Assembly: GCA_942490945.1 (NCBI GenBank)
Contig: CALNYZ010000044.1
Location: 62,001-126,000 of the forward strand
Length of the DNA: 64,000 bases
Reading direction: 5' to 3'
From: CALNYZ01 sp942490945
GTDB lineage: Bacteria > Pseudomonadota > Gammaproteobacteria > UBA6429 > Thiohalophilaceae
Both the position numbers and the translations under genes were made by a program. The notes below the pieces were generated by a model that saw only the letters and a list, made by a program, of their open reading frames with translations, was not told the DNA's origin and made no database searches. Shown here piece after piece: positions 1 through 8,050 of the stretch (position 1 is its first letter; every line of letters begins with the position of its first letter).

Positions 1-627
1 AGCAAGTTCATTGTTAGTGGCAATATAGGACCACGCGGTGACGGCTATAGTGTTACGGAACGCATGTCCGTTACGCAAGCCGAACACTACCATTTGCCGC
101 AAATTCGCACCTTTGCCCGAAGCGATGCCGACATGGTCTCCGCTTTTACATTGAACTATGTCGAGGAAGCCATCGGTATTGTGCTGGCGGCACGTTCGCA
201 GAATATTCCCGTCGTCATTTCCTTTACCCTTGAGACCGATGGTCGACTGCCTTCGGGTGACTCATTGGCTGATGCGATTCAACGAACAGATGAGGCCAGC
301 GATGGTTATCCGGTTTACTACATGATTAACTGTGCACATCCCACACACTTTGCCCATATCTTGCAGCAAACCGAGCCATGGCAATTGCGTATCGGTGGAT
401 TGCGTGCCAATGCCTCTACACGAAGTCATGCCGAACTCGATGAATGCACCGAGCTTGACGATGGTGATCCGTTGGATTTGGGTCAACAGTATCGCGAAAT
501 GACACAATGTTTCCCCAATCTGGTTGTAGTAGGCGGATGTTGTGGAACCGATCATCGTCATGTTGAGGCGATCTGTTCAGCAGTGTCGACGAATGTGGAA
601 CTTGTTACTCATCGTATTGCAAAATAA
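1..627 (+). CDS. Homocysteine S-methyltransferase family protein, 5' end outside the window
   Basis: The reading frame is open from base 1, so the N-terminus is missing; 208 codons are present. The first residues read SGNIGPRGDGY, which matches the ISG-x-IGPRGDGY block of the homocysteine S-methyltransferase barrel. The zinc-binding cysteines of the family are visible as INCAHP (first Cys) and GGCCGTD (Cys pair) near the C-terminus. The family moves a methyl group from a donor such as S-methylmethionine to homocysteine, giving methionine in the cytoplasm. The donor cannot be told from this part. A strong terminator follows directly, so the transcript ends before the convergent mddA-like gene. 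Family call secure, substrate not. Confidence 0.9.
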   Translation, partial: SKFIVSGNIGPRGDGYSVTERMSVTQAEHYHLPQIRTFARSDADMVSAFTLNYVEEAIGIVLAARSQNIPVVISFTLETDGRLPSGDSLADAIQRTDEASDGYPVYYMINCAHPTHFAHILQQTEPWQLRIGGLRANASTRSHAELDECTELDDGDPLDLGQQYREMTQCFPNLVVVGGCCGTDHRHVEAICSAVSTNVELVTHRIAK

Positions 628-665
628 ATATGACATCGATGTAATGTGATCCGGAACAAGAAACG

Positions 666-693
666 TGGGCCGGCATAAACCGGCCCATTTTTT
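666..693 (+). terminator. Rho-independent terminator of the homocysteine methyltransferase gene
   Basis: Perfect 8-bp stem TGGGCCGG (666-673) / CCGGCCCA (680-687) with a 6-base loop CATAAA, followed by six T. The T run overlaps the stop codon of the convergent gene that ends at 692. The minus strand lacks a comparable T run, so it mainly serves the plus-strand gene. Confidence 0.88.
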
Positions 694-1471
694 AGAGCGT
701 GCCTGGTATCAAGGTAGCAATCTGCATTTTATATTCACGGTATGTTTCGCCAAACTGTTTGCCGAGGTCACGTTCTTCCAGTGCGACGCCAATGACAATA
801 TATAAAGTAAACAAACTCGCCATAATAAAGTGTGACAAAGACATCGTTGGTACTGCCCACATGCCTACCAGCACACCCAGCATCATGGGATGACGGCTGT
901 AGCGATACATAAATTTTCTTGTAAAAGGTAATTTTTTATAAGGTTGGCTTATGAAATAAAGATATACCTGTCGTAATCCCATTAGCTCAAAGTGGTTGGT
1001 GACAAAGGTCGCCACAAACAAATAACCCCAGCCGATTGCATACGCGGACCAGAGTGTCACCTGTGCCAGCGTACCTTCGACCTGCCATATCATTCCGGGT
1101 ACAGGCTGCCAGCAATAGATAGCTATCGCCATGGCGATACCGGACATTAACACATAGGTTGAACGTTCAACGGCTTCGGGCAAGATCTGTTTCAATCGTT
1201 GTTTGAATCCTGCCCGTGCCATGATGCTGTGTTGCAATCCAAACATAACTATTAATGCCAGATTGACACACACAGCAGCTGTGATCGATCCGGTATGAAA
1301 TGAACTCAATCCCACCGGCGCCAGACCGCCCATCGCAAGGATGATCCAGAGTAATCCACCAACACCGATACTGTATGACAAAATTCCATAGCCAAGCACC
1401 GCAATTCTTTTGCTAATACCCGGAGCGTCCGTGGTATCAAGCAGGGTTGTAGCTTCTATTACGTGTGACAT
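692..1471 (-). CDS. mddA: Methanethiol S-methyltransferase-like integral membrane protein (MddA family)
   Basis: 259-residue protein with about five to six hydrophobic segments. The blocks FGLQHSIMARAGFK, ERSTYVL and NHFELMGLRQVY, and the late motif YSRHPMMLG, match MddA, the membrane enzyme that methylates methanethiol to dimethyl sulfide with SAM; the RHP-x-x-LG part is shared with the wider NnrU/isoprenylcysteine methyltransferase superfamily. Its ATG is preceded by AAGGAGAAC. It is the last gene of a three-gene minus-strand operon (59-aa protein, four-TM protein, this gene) divergent from an HxlR regulator. A homocysteine methyltransferase lies convergent next door, giving a small methyl-sulfur neighbourhood. 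Methyl acceptor inferred from the family only. Confidence 0.75.
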   Translation of the reverse strand: MSHVIEATTLLDTTDAPGISKRIAVLGYGILSYSIGVGGLLWIILAMGGLAPVGLSSFHTGSITAAVCVNLALIVMFGLQHSIMARAGFKQRLKQILPEAVERSTYVLMSGIAMAIAIYCWQPVPGMIWQVEGTLAQVTLWSAYAIGWGYLFVATFVTNHFELMGLRQVYLYFISQPYKKLPFTRKFMYRYSRHPMMLGVLVGMWAVPTMSLSHFIMASLFTLYIVIGVALEERDLGKQFGETYREYKMQIATLIPGTL

Positions 1472-1499
1472 GTTTGTTCTCCTTAAATTATTTAATTTT

Positions 1500-1928
1500 C
1501 TAGTTGGATTTTTTTAATGCTGGAAGCCCGTGCAAAATATTTCCCTGCATTGGTGGCGTAAGAAAGGCTTCTTTTATAAATCCCATTGTTAACTGCACGT
1601 TGCGGTTCATCGGCAGTAACATCAGGTGGCGTGCCATGATGCAATATCCGGTTAACACGCGAGCCAAGGTGCCCACGGCTGGCACCCACAATAGCCATTG
1701 CAAACCCTCCGGTATGGCAAGTAGCAGGAAACAAAAGTAACCCGCGCGAACCTGTACCGGAAAAGCACTCACACTGCGTTCGGTGATTATAAAATGTAGC
1801 AACTGCACCACCCCAATCAGCAAGGCAATTTGAAATGCCGCCGGATAAACAGTAACTGCCAGCCACAAACAGGTTGTTGAGGCAACCCAGTACCACCAGC
1901 CAGTATCTTTCACATCAAGCATAAACAT
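1500..1928 (-). CDS. Small four-helix membrane protein of the mddA-like operon, unknown function
   Basis: 142 residues with about four hydrophobic helices (roughly 12-30, 32-50, 60-84, 85-105). The start is decided by a near-perfect Shine-Dalgarno, AAGGAGGTGAATC, directly before the ATG. It overlaps the end of a 59-codon gene upstream by 14 bases and precedes the methyltransferase by 28 bases, so the three are likely co-transcribed and coupled. I recognise no named family; conserved-looking features are ITERSVSAFPVQVR and the stretch GYCIMARHLMLLPMNR. Its position suggests a partner or helper of the methyltransferase. A competing 134-aa frame over the same bases has no ribosome-binding site. 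Confidence 0.7.
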   Translation of the reverse strand: MFMLDVKDTGWWYWVASTTCLWLAVTVYPAAFQIALLIGVVQLLHFIITERSVSAFPVQVRAGYFCFLLLAIPEGLQWLLWVPAVGTLARVLTGYCIMARHLMLLPMNRNVQLTMGFIKEAFLTPPMQGNILHGLPALKKSN

Positions 1929-2094
1929 GATTCACCTCCTTAATGCGAATGCTTGCTGCATCCAAATTTTGTGTTGGCTCGATGCCATTTAAAAACCAGC
2001 TGACGGTGCGTAATGCTCGTCCCCGTGCAGTCATTGGTAAATTGATGGTCTGCCTGGGTTTAGTTTTGAAGTTTTGTATTGCCATGGTGTTCAT
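1915..2094 (-). CDS. 59-aa protein, first gene of the mddA-like operon
   Basis: ATG at 2094 preceded by AAGGAGAACACG, a strong Shine-Dalgarno identical in style to that of the mddA-like gene. The frame runs 59 codons to TGA at 1915-1917, overlapping the next gene's start at 1928, whose own ribosome-binding site lies inside this frame; this is the classic layout of translational coupling. The product starts MNTMAIQNFKTKPRQTINLP and contains TARGRALRTVSWFLNG, so it is basic and soluble with no signal peptide. No family recognised. A plus-strand frame across the same bases (1943-2158) lacks a ribosome-binding site. Confidence 0.6.
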   Translation of the reverse strand: MNTMAIQNFKTKPRQTINLPMTARGRALRTVSWFLNGIEPTQNLDAASIRIKEVNHVYA

Positions 2095-2190
2095 CGTGTT
2101 CTCCTTATGTCGTCATTTTTTTAAACTGACACATGCTGTGTCGATGGCAAAAGGATAGGGGGATGAAGCTGGCGGGAATACTTTCTATCT

Positions 2191-2229
2191 TGTAGTATTT
2201 AACTACACAAAGTGTAGTAAGCAACTACA
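2191..2229. promoter_or_regulatory. Duplicated palindromic operator, probably for the HxlR regulator
   Basis: Two copies of TGTAGT-N5-ACTACA, at 2191-2207 and 2213-2229, repeat with a 22-base step (two helical turns). The inner half-sites form a third, tighter palindrome ACTACAC-AAA-GTGTAGT at 2202-2218. The array lies between the divergent HxlR gene and the mddA-like operon. HxlR proteins are dimeric winged-helix regulators that usually bind such inverted repeats beside their own gene; that this protein binds here is inference. Confidence 0.75.
2196..2224 (-). promoter_or_regulatory. Candidate sigma-70 promoter of the mddA-like operon, spacer made of the operator
   Basis: Read on the minus strand: -35 TTGCTT (2224-2219), exactly 17 bases of spacer (2218-2202), -10 TAAATA (2201-2196). 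The spacer is precisely the palindrome ACTACAC-TTT-GTGTAGT, so a bound dimer would sit between the two promoter boxes. Box matches are only moderate; the geometry is the main support. Confidence 0.5.
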
Positions 2230-2300
2230 TATAAGATATTTACAGATAAGATATTGTAATGGTTGATTTTTAATCACAATAACCCAAGCAGGAGTCCCAC

Positions 2301-2987
2301 ATGGAATACGGTCAATTCTGCCCTATCGCCAAAGCTTCTGAAATCATTGGTGAAAAATGGTCAATCCTGCTCATTCGTGAACTGTTAATGGGTGCGACAC
2401 GGTTTAATGTGTTTCAGCGTGGCCTGGGCATGATTTCACCAACCATTTTAACCAAACGTCTCAACTCACTGGTCGAACACGGACTGGCCATAAAAAAGAA
2501 AATTCCGGGCCAACAGGGCTACGAGTATTTTCCCACTGAATCCTGTCAGGAATTATTGCCGGTGATTAAATCATTGGGCGACTGGGGTATGCGTTGGGCG
2601 CGACATCACATGCGATCAGATGACTATGATGTCGAGCTGTTAATGCTTTATTTGCAACGCAGCATACAGCCCGACAAACTGGCGGGTAGTGAATCTACCA
2701 TTCGATTCAAATTTACTGATCTGAAAGAATTAAGCGACTGGTGGCTGGTGGCAAAAAGTAATGAAGTGGATGTCTGCGTAAAGGATCCGGGTAAAGACGT
2801 CGATATCTATTTTACCAGTTCAGTCAAAACCATGATTGATGTGTGGATGGGCGATGTCAGTTATCGAAGCGCGGTAAGAAGCGGTGATTTAAAAGTTGTT
2901 GGGCCGAGCAATTTAACCAGGGATATTTTTAGCTGGATGAATATAAGTATATTCGCCGGGTTACCATCGGCAGCAGAAATCCGATAA
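2301..2987 (+). CDS. HxlR-family winged-helix regulator with C-terminal SCP2-like domain
   Basis: 228 residues. The first ~95 are a HxlR winged helix: FCPIAKASEIIGEKWS with the conserved Cys7, then IRELLMGATRFNVFQRGLG and the recognition region SPTILTKRLNSL. Residues ~115-225 resemble an SCP2 sterol-carrier-like pocket, a frequent fusion in this family that may bind a hydrophobic ligand. Cys7 is the residue used for redox or electrophile sensing in some HxlR members. ATG follows CAGGAGTCCCAC. Divergent from the mddA-like operon across a double palindrome; probable local regulator and autoregulator. Inducer unknown. Confidence 0.85.
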   Translation: MEYGQFCPIAKASEIIGEKWSILLIRELLMGATRFNVFQRGLGMISPTILTKRLNSLVEHGLAIKKKIPGQQGYEYFPTESCQELLPVIKSLGDWGMRWARHHMRSDDYDVELLMLYLQRSIQPDKLAGSESTIRFKFTDLKELSDWWLVAKSNEVDVCVKDPGKDVDIYFTSSVKTMIDVWMGDVSYRSAVRSGDLKVVGPSNLTRDIFSWMNISIFAGLPSAAEIR

Positions 2988-3319
2988 GCCAGCAATCAAT
3001 CTGAGTTTTCTGTTATATAGTTTCAAGATCGAAAATGAATAACAAGGAAAAGTACTCCCACTGCACTGTTACGAGAAAAATTATATTGCCGGATTTATCA
3101 AACTATTTAATTTTAACAATTAGTCTTGATATAAATATCCTGAAGTTTTTTATTTTAAATAATTATAACGATCCTAAATTCCCGGATATAAATTGAGAAG
3201 CCGTCCACAATTTCAACAAAAGTATACAGAAATCACCGATATCTCCTACCTTTTTTACTACTTTAATTTACGCTTAATCATGTTAACCCTGTACATGTTG
3301 TTTCGTCGAGGTCACCAAA
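2988..3319. other. Intergenic region, AT-rich, no clear gene
   Basis: AT-rich stretch between the HxlR gene and the coiled-coil protein gene, presumably carrying the latter's promoter. A 54-codon frame starting MNNKEKYSHC at about 3035 is open but has no ribosome-binding site and an AT-driven composition. No convincing hairpin terminator seen. Confidence 0.4.
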
Positions 3320-4411
3320 ATGAAATATGTAGTAATCTTTTCCGTTATACTCAGTCTGGCATCGCCATTATCATTTGCAAAAGAAAAAAGCAGCCACAGA
3401 GAAAAAGAGAAACGCCATTACTCTGGAAATAGCAGCATGGTTAAGCTTAAGCGTCAGGTTAATCAAAACAGTGAAAAAATCACCAACCTGTCTGAACAAG
3501 TCCAACAAATAAGTAATAATACAGGTGGCGATACAACAACAGGCGGTATGCAACAACAGGTACAGACAAATACGTCAAATATTAATAATTTGAATACGAC
3601 AGTGAATAATCTGAGTACCCAGGTGCAAAGCAACAACACGGGGATAAGTAATTTAAACTCACAACTACAAACTGCGACAACTACCCTGAATGCGCAGTCT
3701 GTCCAGATACAAAACAACAGCAACAGCAATACTAATCAGGATAGTCAATTACTCACCAACATAACGAATATTTTCAATAATTCTAACCGAATCACTAATC
3801 TTGAAAATGCATCAAACGGTGGCGGCACTACTGTTCCAACTATTGATTTCCTCTCCTACATTCCGGCTGCAGGAACGAAAGAATTTCAGGAGATCTCCAA
3901 TTCATCCAGTTCCTGCACAATTGTACGACATTATATTACGCGCACAGATAATGCTGTTGATTCTGATATACATGTTAAGGAGTCGGTCACGAACGGACTC
4001 TATGACTGCGCTACCTATGATTTCGACTACAAACTGACAGCCATGTCGCTGTCATTAGTCACATATAAAGACCATAGTATATCTGCTGCAATCAATTTTG
4101 ATTCCCCTGGTGAAGTGCTTAAGGTCTCAATGGAAGAGGGAAGATCTTTTGGTTTTGCCAGTACCAATATCAATAATGCCGCACAGGTTGCCATGCAGAA
4201 AAGCACCATTCTTGGTGTCGAGTCGGTAAATGTCCCTGCCGGAGCCTATACTAACTGTCTAAAGATTGAAACGAAGCTCAAATCCAATTTTATGATGCCA
4301 AATTTTGAACGTGTATCGTGGCACTGCCCCGGTGTCGGTGAAGTCAAGCGCGTTTATTACGACGCTGATGCAGATAACTACATCAGCAGACTGTTAGTTT
4401 CGGTTCAATAA
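3320..4411 (+). CDS. Secreted Asn-rich coiled-coil protein with C-terminal globular domain, unknown function
   Basis: 363 residues. A Sec signal peptide (residues 1-20, ending SFA) is followed by a basic stretch, then ~120 residues of Asn/Thr/Gln/Ser-rich heptads (VKLKRQVNQNSEKITNLSEQ, then INNLNTTVNNLSTQV and SNLNSQLQ). Asn at regular core positions recalls stalks of trimeric autotransporters or phage fibres. The C-terminal domain (~175-363) carries four Cys that could form two disulfides: SSCTIV, YDCATY, TNCLKI, WHCPGV. No YadA-type barrel and no lipobox, so surface anchoring is not evident. GAGG lies 9 bases before the ATG. Trimerisation is inference; no family recognised. Confidence 0.75.
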   Translation: MKYVVIFSVILSLASPLSFAKEKSSHREKEKRHYSGNSSMVKLKRQVNQNSEKITNLSEQVQQISNNTGGDTTTGGMQQQVQTNTSNINNLNTTVNNLSTQVQSNNTGISNLNSQLQTATTTLNAQSVQIQNNSNSNTNQDSQLLTNITNIFNNSNRITNLENASNGGGTTVPTIDFLSYIPAAGTKEFQEISNSSSSCTIVRHYITRTDNAVDSDIHVKESVTNGLYDCATYDFDYKLTAMSLSLVTYKDHSISAAINFDSPGEVLKVSMEEGRSFGFASTNINNAAQVAMQKSTILGVESVNVPAGAYTNCLKIETKLKSNFMMPNFERVSWHCPGVGEVKRVYYDADADNYISRLLVSVQ

Positions 4412-4481
4412 TCTGATAGTAATCAGCACCACTCATTATGCATTGTCATGATACTGCATGATTAGTGCTTGCTGAGCAGTA

Positions 4482-5939
4482 TTATTTCAATAACTTGAAC
4501 GCTATGGTGGCATAGTCACAAAAATGTACAAATTTGGAGAAGTCTTCTTCGCTTAATATACGACCGGAAAGTTTGCAATCAGCATAAATAACACCTTTGG
4601 CAGCGTTATTTATCGATAATGGGCACATAAAAAATTCATCTATATCGAGCGCATTCTTTATATCAGAAGTAAATAAATGTTCCAGCTCCGGATATTTTTT
4701 ACTATTCATCCAGACAGATTCCTGGCTTTTTAACACGTAAGAAAATATATTTTCTTTTCCTGGCTGCGGTAATGTGAAATTGAATCGGTATCCAAAATTT
4801 TCACGATCTTCCGAGAGAATAAACTTGGATTTTAAAAAAACACCATCCGGTGAGACAAATGCCAGTACTGTTCTTTCCATTCCCAATGCACGGTAAATTC
4901 CTTCCAGCACGGTTCCGAGTACAGCATTCAGATCGACCTTTTTATTGAGCATACCAGTCAATTCTTTCATGACACTCATTTGTAATTCCACCATGCTCTC
5001 ACTTGTAAGTTCAATGGATCGATTATGTGTTTCTTCAGTTACTATATTTTCGGGTATTTGGATACGCTTACTCGCAGTTATCGCTCCATACTCTGCTGCT
5101 GTTTGTGCGGCAAGTGTAGAGCTGGTGCGTATCATTTCGATGGTCTCTTCGCGCGATAGCGAAACACGTTGTGATATCTCTTTTATCACTTCTTTGGTGC
5201 CAAGAGTTCCCCAACCCTGTTCAATTGCGTATACCAGCTTGTAACCCTGATTCAAATCTTTTATCGACTCACTATTTTGATTCCGGTTTAGCAGAGCTTC
5301 GGCCAGTAATGGACTGAGATTCCATTCCTTATTAAGTGCCAGTGATAAGTCACGTAGTGTAAATCCGAGAACTTTGCGCTCCGCTTCTTCTTCAGTTTTT
5401 GCATGGCGGTATTGTGCATCCAGTTTTTTCTCCAGTCCCCGCGGAAAACACCAGAACGCCATATGTCCCAATCGGTATAATAATGCGGCAATATAGATTT
5501 CTTCGACATCATGCATACCGCGCGCAATCGCAATCGATTTTGCCTGAACGGCAGCATGAAAAGCACGGGCCATTTCAAGAACCACGTGTTCATGTTGTAC
5601 ACCCCGGACCAATGAGTCGATCATGGCTATCGACAGTGCAATATTACACACGGTGTCGTAGCCGAGCATAAGTACCGACATACTGACGGTACTTATGCGT
5701 TTACCAGAAGGATTATAATAAACACTGTTTGCCATACGCAGCACACGTGCAGTCATGGCACTGTCCTGTAGTATCCAATGTGCCAGCTCGGCAATTGGTG
5801 CATCGACATTACGGGTTACAGCAGCCAGCCCACGTGCTGTATGGGCGAATACGGGCATTTCGACCACACTCAGGTGATGTACCCATTCTGCTAAATCAAG
5901 CGGTTTATCAGTATCTGTGTTTTGTGCAGATTTGCTCAT
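4482..5939 (-). CDS. HDOD-domain signalling protein with C-terminal GAF-like domain
   Basis: 485 residues. Residues ~18-220 form an HDOD domain (VEMPVFAHTARGL, ILQDSAMTARVLRMANS-x-YYNP, ISTVSMSVLMLGYD), a degenerate HD fold found in chemotaxis and c-di-GMP signalling. The catalytic HD pair is absent: the place of LLHDIG reads LLYRLG. A helical linker with MSVMKELTGMLNKKVDL leads into a GAF-like domain (~335-485; LEGIYRALGMERTVLAFV). Such proteins act as adaptors in the cytoplasm, not enzymes. No Shine-Dalgarno is obvious before the ATG. Nearby GGDEF and EAL proteins fit a signalling role; partners are unknown. Confidence 0.85.
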   Translation of the reverse strand: MSKSAQNTDTDKPLDLAEWVHHLSVVEMPVFAHTARGLAAVTRNVDAPIAELAHWILQDSAMTARVLRMANSVYYNPSGKRISTVSMSVLMLGYDTVCNIALSIAMIDSLVRGVQHEHVVLEMARAFHAAVQAKSIAIARGMHDVEEIYIAALLYRLGHMAFWCFPRGLEKKLDAQYRHAKTEEEAERKVLGFTLRDLSLALNKEWNLSPLLAEALLNRNQNSESIKDLNQGYKLVYAIEQGWGTLGTKEVIKEISQRVSLSREETIEMIRTSSTLAAQTAAEYGAITASKRIQIPENIVTEETHNRSIELTSESMVELQMSVMKELTGMLNKKVDLNAVLGTVLEGIYRALGMERTVLAFVSPDGVFLKSKFILSEDRENFGYRFNFTLPQPGKENIFSYVLKSQESVWMNSKKYPELEHLFTSDIKNALDIDEFFMCPLSINNAAKGVIYADCKLSGRILSEEDFSKFVHFCDYATIAFKLLK

Positions 5940-6138
5940 AATTTTATGTAAATATATAGAGGAATAGTTCTCTTATATATCGTACCTTCAGGCAAAAAGA
6001 TTAGATAAATTTCATTTTATTCAAACGTGATATAATGATCCTGGTAATTTATGTAATTATTCTCACTGTTTCACGCCTTGGGAAATTGCGTTGTTATTAT
6101 TTTCTATAGTTTTACCAAAATAATGTACTGGTAATAGC

Positions 6139-7746
6139 TCAGTTCTTTTTAACATAACCAGCCTGCATGTTTACATCCCATAATCCTGAAACCGAATCAT
6201 AACCACGTATATAGCCATAGATGAAATACAGATATTGTTCATTATTTATAACAGCAATTGTCGGCTCCCCTGCCGCGAGAATTTTTCCAACGCTGTCAAC
6301 TGAGCCTATGCCCAGGATTTTGACCGGTGCTGTCCAGTTGCCCGGGGTTTCAAATGCCACACTTGAATGCGCACCGGTATACTTACTGTAAAAAACTTCG
6401 GGTAATTCTGATGTACTTGAATGCGTGTAGAATAATTCGTTTCCGGTAAAAAATGGCTGACTTTCATCACTGGGTAATGGCTGATTCACCGGAGTCGGCA
6501 ATATAGATTTATCCCATGTGCCAGCGGGGAAACTGCCGGATGTTAATACATAGGCAGAAATATCCCCTTTGTCACTGTCACTATCGTATTCATCGTCTGT
6601 CCATATGGATTGAATCACACCGCCACTTTGATAGATATGTGAATTTCCCTGCGTGCCATTTATGCCATTCGTACCTGTCTTACCAAAGTCAACAAGAGTG
6701 GAATTAAGGCTGCTGCCACGAACAGGTGGCGTGCCGGGAGTACCCGAATAAACAAATGTACCCAGTGTATGATTCTGCCCCGGCATAAAATTACTTGTGT
6801 ATACATCAAAACCACTTTCTACCAGTACACTGCCATCACTATTGATATCTACCAGATCAGGATCCGTTGGATCGTTGAATGTAAATGTCATGGTCAGACT
6901 GCCGTCTGTATTGATTATAAAACTCATTCCATACGGATTAATAATGGCATCATTTTCGTCTTCAAAGGCTACCCAGAAGGGTTCCGCATAACTCCCGTCT
7001 GGTTGACGTTTGAATCCATAGAACATCGTAGATGGCGCAAAAATCGGGGCGCCTTCAATACCAATACCCCATGAATTGGCATTGTGTAATTGTGTAGTAC
7101 CCGAAAATCGCCCGCCAAAAAATCCGGGGCGTTCAGGCGCTGTATAGGGGCCTTTTGTTTCATCAATCCATGGATGGGTGCAGCGTGTCGGCACTAACCT
7201 GTCACCACCACAACCACCATTTGCTCGTGCCAGTGGAAATAAATGCATGCCACTAAAATAAATTGGTCCATATTGTACAAACAAATAATCACCATTTGGT
7301 GTAACTGTAAGACCGTCTTCATAACCATCTGTATTGACTAACCCTTCAACAGCCATGGGTTGCCCCCAATCAGGGTGAACACTCTCAAACACCAGCGGCG
7401 TACGCGTTATGGATACATTCTGATAACTGACAGCTACACTATGCTCCCCCGTCTGTGTTGGATTCACCATAAATTGATAATTACCTGGTGAAGTTTCTGT
7501 GACCGGTCCCCTGCTACCTCGACCCAGGGTTATATTAATTGTATTAGCAAGACCTGTTTTTGGTTGGCCATTTTCCAGTACCCTGGCCGTGACGATAAAT
7601 GGATATGGAATGGTTGTTGTCACGCGTTGAAAGCCCAGATCGAGAGTATATGTTGGCGCAGTATTGCTGCTCTCAGAAGAATCTCCTCCTCCTCCACAAG
7701 CCAGCAACCCAATTGTTATAACGATGAGCAAGGTAATTTTTTTCAT
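6139..7746 (-). CDS. Predicted lipoprotein with beta-sandwich and beta-propeller-like region
   Basis: 535 residues beginning MKKITLLIVITIGLLACGGG, a lipobox with Cys17, then a Gly/Ser linker. Residues ~30-120 look like an Ig-like beta sandwich (RVLENGQPKTGLANTINITL). The rest has repeated strand patterns with Asp/Gly/Tyr-rich turns such as TPNGDYLFVQYGP and WTDDEYDSDSDKGD, recalling TolB/PD40-type propellers that read out calculated or stored values. No catalytic motif seen. Expected at the outer membrane facing the periplasm or outside. Monocistronic by spacing. Unknown function. Confidence 0.75.
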   Translation of the reverse strand: MKKITLLIVITIGLLACGGGGDSSESSNTAPTYTLDLGFQRVTTTIPYPFIVTARVLENGQPKTGLANTINITLGRGSRGPVTETSPGNYQFMVNPTQTGEHSVAVSYQNVSITRTPLVFESVHPDWGQPMAVEGLVNTDGYEDGLTVTPNGDYLFVQYGPIYFSGMHLFPLARANGGCGGDRLVPTRCTHPWIDETKGPYTAPERPGFFGGRFSGTTQLHNANSWGIGIEGAPIFAPSTMFYGFKRQPDGSYAEPFWVAFEDENDAIINPYGMSFIINTDGSLTMTFTFNDPTDPDLVDINSDGSVLVESGFDVYTSNFMPGQNHTLGTFVYSGTPGTPPVRGSSLNSTLVDFGKTGTNGINGTQGNSHIYQSGGVIQSIWTDDEYDSDSDKGDISAYVLTSGSFPAGTWDKSILPTPVNQPLPSDESQPFFTGNELFYTHSSTSELPEVFYSKYTGAHSSVAFETPGNWTAPVKILGIGSVDSVGKILAAGEPTIAVINNEQYLYFIYGYIRGYDSVSGLWDVNMQAGYVKKN

Positions 7747-8050
7747 AATTTATTCACGCATATTACTATTTAGATTCGTTGTAAATATAAACGAACACCA
7801 TCCCAAACTACCTGAGCCAGTGTGTACACATATAATTTCCTGACTGAAATTTAATAAGTAGTGATATTATACGTAATAATGAAATTGGGTAACCAGATTT
7901 TAATGTAACAATTTGTTACATGCGTGAAGCAGCTGCCTGTTATATGAGACATAAGCCAGTATTTAGTTTTGCACTGATTCACATAACGCACTCGCATGAT
8001 GTCCAGGCATTAAAAGAGAAGAGAAATAGTCGTGCAAGAGTTATGCAGAA
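7747..8050. other. Intergenic region with a 19-bp palindrome
   Basis: Promoter-side gap of the lipoprotein gene. It contains ATGTAACA-ATT-TGTTACAT at 7903-7921, perfect arms of 8 bases. No T run follows on either strand, so an operator is more likely than a terminator. Nothing else recognisable. Confidence 0.45.

Noticed and set aside
1492..1896. 134-codon minus-strand frame overlapping the four-helix protein
   Set aside because: The alternative frame from 1928 has a near-perfect Shine-Dalgarno and membrane-helix pattern; this one has neither.
1943..2158. 71-codon plus-strand frame before the HxlR gene
   Set aside because: No ribosome-binding site; it is antisense to the 59-aa gene, which has AAGGAGAAC before its ATG.
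3035..3196. 54-codon AT-rich frame starting MNNKEKYSHC
   Set aside because: No ribosome-binding site and composition explained by AT content; could not be supported as a gene.
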